DNA from: CAVPEW01 sp050247895
Lineage (GTDB): Bacteria; Actinomycetota; Acidimicrobiia; Acidimicrobiales; VFJN01
Assembly (NCBI GenBank): GCA_050247895.1
Contig: JBFWTJ010000088.1
Coordinates: 1-13,102 of the forward strand
Direction: 5' to 3'
Length of the DNA: 13,102 bases
The notes under the pieces are model-generated. The model was not told the DNA's origin. It ran no database searches and was given only the letters and a program-made list of their open reading frames with translations. Below, piece after piece: positions 12,390 through 13,102 of this stretch (positions within the stretch are counted from its first letter, which is position 1; each line of letters starts with the position of its first letter). The position numbers and the translations under genes were made by a program.

Positions 12390-13102
12390 GTGTCCGGAGG
12401 CGCCCGCACGGTCCACCTGGAGGTCGACGAGGGCGAGGTCGAGCTGGCGTCGGACGCCCTGTGGGCTGCCGGTGCGTCGGCGATCCAGGAGGTCGACCTC
12501 GGTGGGGGACGGGTCCGGCTGGAGGCCGACCCCCGGGACCTGTCCGGGTTGGCCGGCTGGGCCTTCGACGTGGTGGTCCTCGACGGCGACGGCTACCTCG
12601 ACGCGTGGCAGCGCTTCGCCCGCCCGGTGCGGGTCGGGCGGGTCGTCCTCCAACCGGACTGGGTCGCGCCGGTGGCCACCTCGGCGGACGACGTGGTGGT
12701 CGAGCTGGCCCCCGTGCGGGCCTTCGGGACCGGCTCGCACCCCTCGACCCGCACCGCGCTGGAGGCGCTGGTGGCGCGCGTCGGCCCGGCCACGACGGTG
12801 CTCGACGTCGGCTCGGGGACCGGCGTGCTGGCCGTGGCCGCGGTGCTGGCCGGCGCGGCGCGGGCGGTGGCCGTGGACGTCGACCCGGTCGCGGTCCGGG
12901 CCACCGCCGCGCTGGCCCGCCGCCACGGCGTGGCCGACCGGCTCGTCGCGTCGGGCACGCCCGTGGCGGAGGTCGAGGGGACCTTCGACCTGGTCGTGGC
13001 CAACATCGGCGCCGGGGTGCTGCGGGCGATGGCAGGAGTCCTGCGTGCTCGCCTGGCTCCCGGGGGCCACCTGGTGCTGGCCGGCGTGCTGGCCGGGCAG
13101 GC
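12390..13102 (+). CDS. prmA: Ribosomal protein L11 methyltransferase (3' partial)
   Basis: An S-adenosylmethionine-dependent enzyme that methylates ribosomal protein L11. The frame from GTG 12390 stays open to the window edge (237 codons), so the C-terminus is missing. The N-terminal substrate-recognition domain begins TVHLEVDEGEVELASDALW. The PrmA signature AFGTGSHPSTRTALE is at 111-125. The SAM-binding motif VLDVGSGTGVLAVAA starts at 137, followed by the acidic AVDVDPVAV and the catalytic-loop-like ANIGAGVL. PrmA proteins of this type are usually 270-300 aa, so perhaps 40-60 residues lie beyond the edge. The -10 box 7 nt upstream fixes the start. The cytoplasmic gene is divergent from the lytic transglycosylase; rsmE often follows prmA in bacteria but would lie outside. 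Confidence 0.93.
   Translation, partial: MSGGARTVHLEVDEGEVELASDALWAAGASAIQEVDLGGGRVRLEADPRDLSGLAGWAFDVVVLDGDGYLDAWQRFARPVRVGRVVLQPDWVAPVATSADDVVVELAPVRAFGTGSHPSTRTALEALVARVGPATTVLDVGSGTGVLAVAAVLAGAARAVAVDVDPVAVRATAALARRHGVADRLVASGTPVAEVEGTFDLVVANIGAGVLRAMAGVLRARLAPGGHLVLAGVLAGQ

Noticed and set aside
9752..12409. An 885-codon minus-strand frame spanning the zinc-finger, sigma and lytic transglycosylase genes
   Set aside because: It crosses three well-supported genes and an intergenic tandem repeat out of frame with each. The translation is compositionally biased and lacks any domain.
1..13102. tRNA, rRNA or riboswitch genes
   Set aside because: No cloverleaf with the T-loop GTTCRANNC motif, no conserved rRNA segments and no recognisable riboswitch core were seen on either strand by eye. 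A covariance-model search would be needed to rule them out fully.

Overview
The window reads as chromosomal DNA of a very GC-rich actinobacterium. The grounds are strong G/C preference at third codon positions, frequent GTG starts, TAnnnT -10 boxes lying 6-8 nt before start codons (leaderless transcription), and gene families typical of actinobacteria (PAC2 protein, SigG-like ECF sigma factor with a SnoaL-like tail, CitA-like citrate synthase). I would guess class Acidimicrobiia, but that is inference only.

Layout, left to right. (1) The 3' part of a CoA-disulfide-reductase-like flavoprotein (to 1340). (2) A nitrogen-signalling pair: P-II protein glnB (1549-1890), a strong 12-bp-stem hairpin, then the P-II-modifying enzyme glnD (2062-4377). 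(3) A Nudix hydrolase (4425-5117) converging on a PAC2 family protein (5155-6003, minus). (4) A YcnI/DUF1775-type exported protein (6058-6747) divergent from PAC2, and a small antisense gene of unknown function (6630-6893, minus) overlapping its 3' end. (5) A citrate synthase-GNAT acetyltransferase operon (7023-8667). (6) A toxin-antitoxin cassette on the minus strand: an HTH-MNT nucleotidyltransferase fusion (9043-9561) overlapping by 4 nt a HEPN/HepT toxin (8696-9046). It uses more A/T-ending codons than its neighbours. It lies between two copies (20/21 identical) of a sequence taken from the 3' end of the GNAT gene. (7) A DksA/TraR-type zinc-finger protein (9737-10111) whose last 7 bases overlap a convergent ECF sigma factor (10105-11121, minus). 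(8) An intergenic region with an 8-copy heptamer minisatellite and a decamer repeat. (9) A lipoprotein lytic transglycosylase (11314-12324, minus) divergent from the start of prmA (12390 to the right edge, no stop reached).

Functionally the region is mostly housekeeping and regulatory: nitrogen sensing (GlnB/GlnD), central carbon metabolism (citrate synthase), transcription control (DksA-like protein, ECF sigma), cell wall remodelling and ribosome modification. The accessory element is the HEPN-MNT cassette. Its flanking copies of the GNAT gene end suggest insertion at, or recombination through, that gene end, and this is the most interesting feature of the window. A second genome-style feature is the run of seven genes with a TAnnnT hexamer 6-8 nt before the start, which also fixes several start codons.
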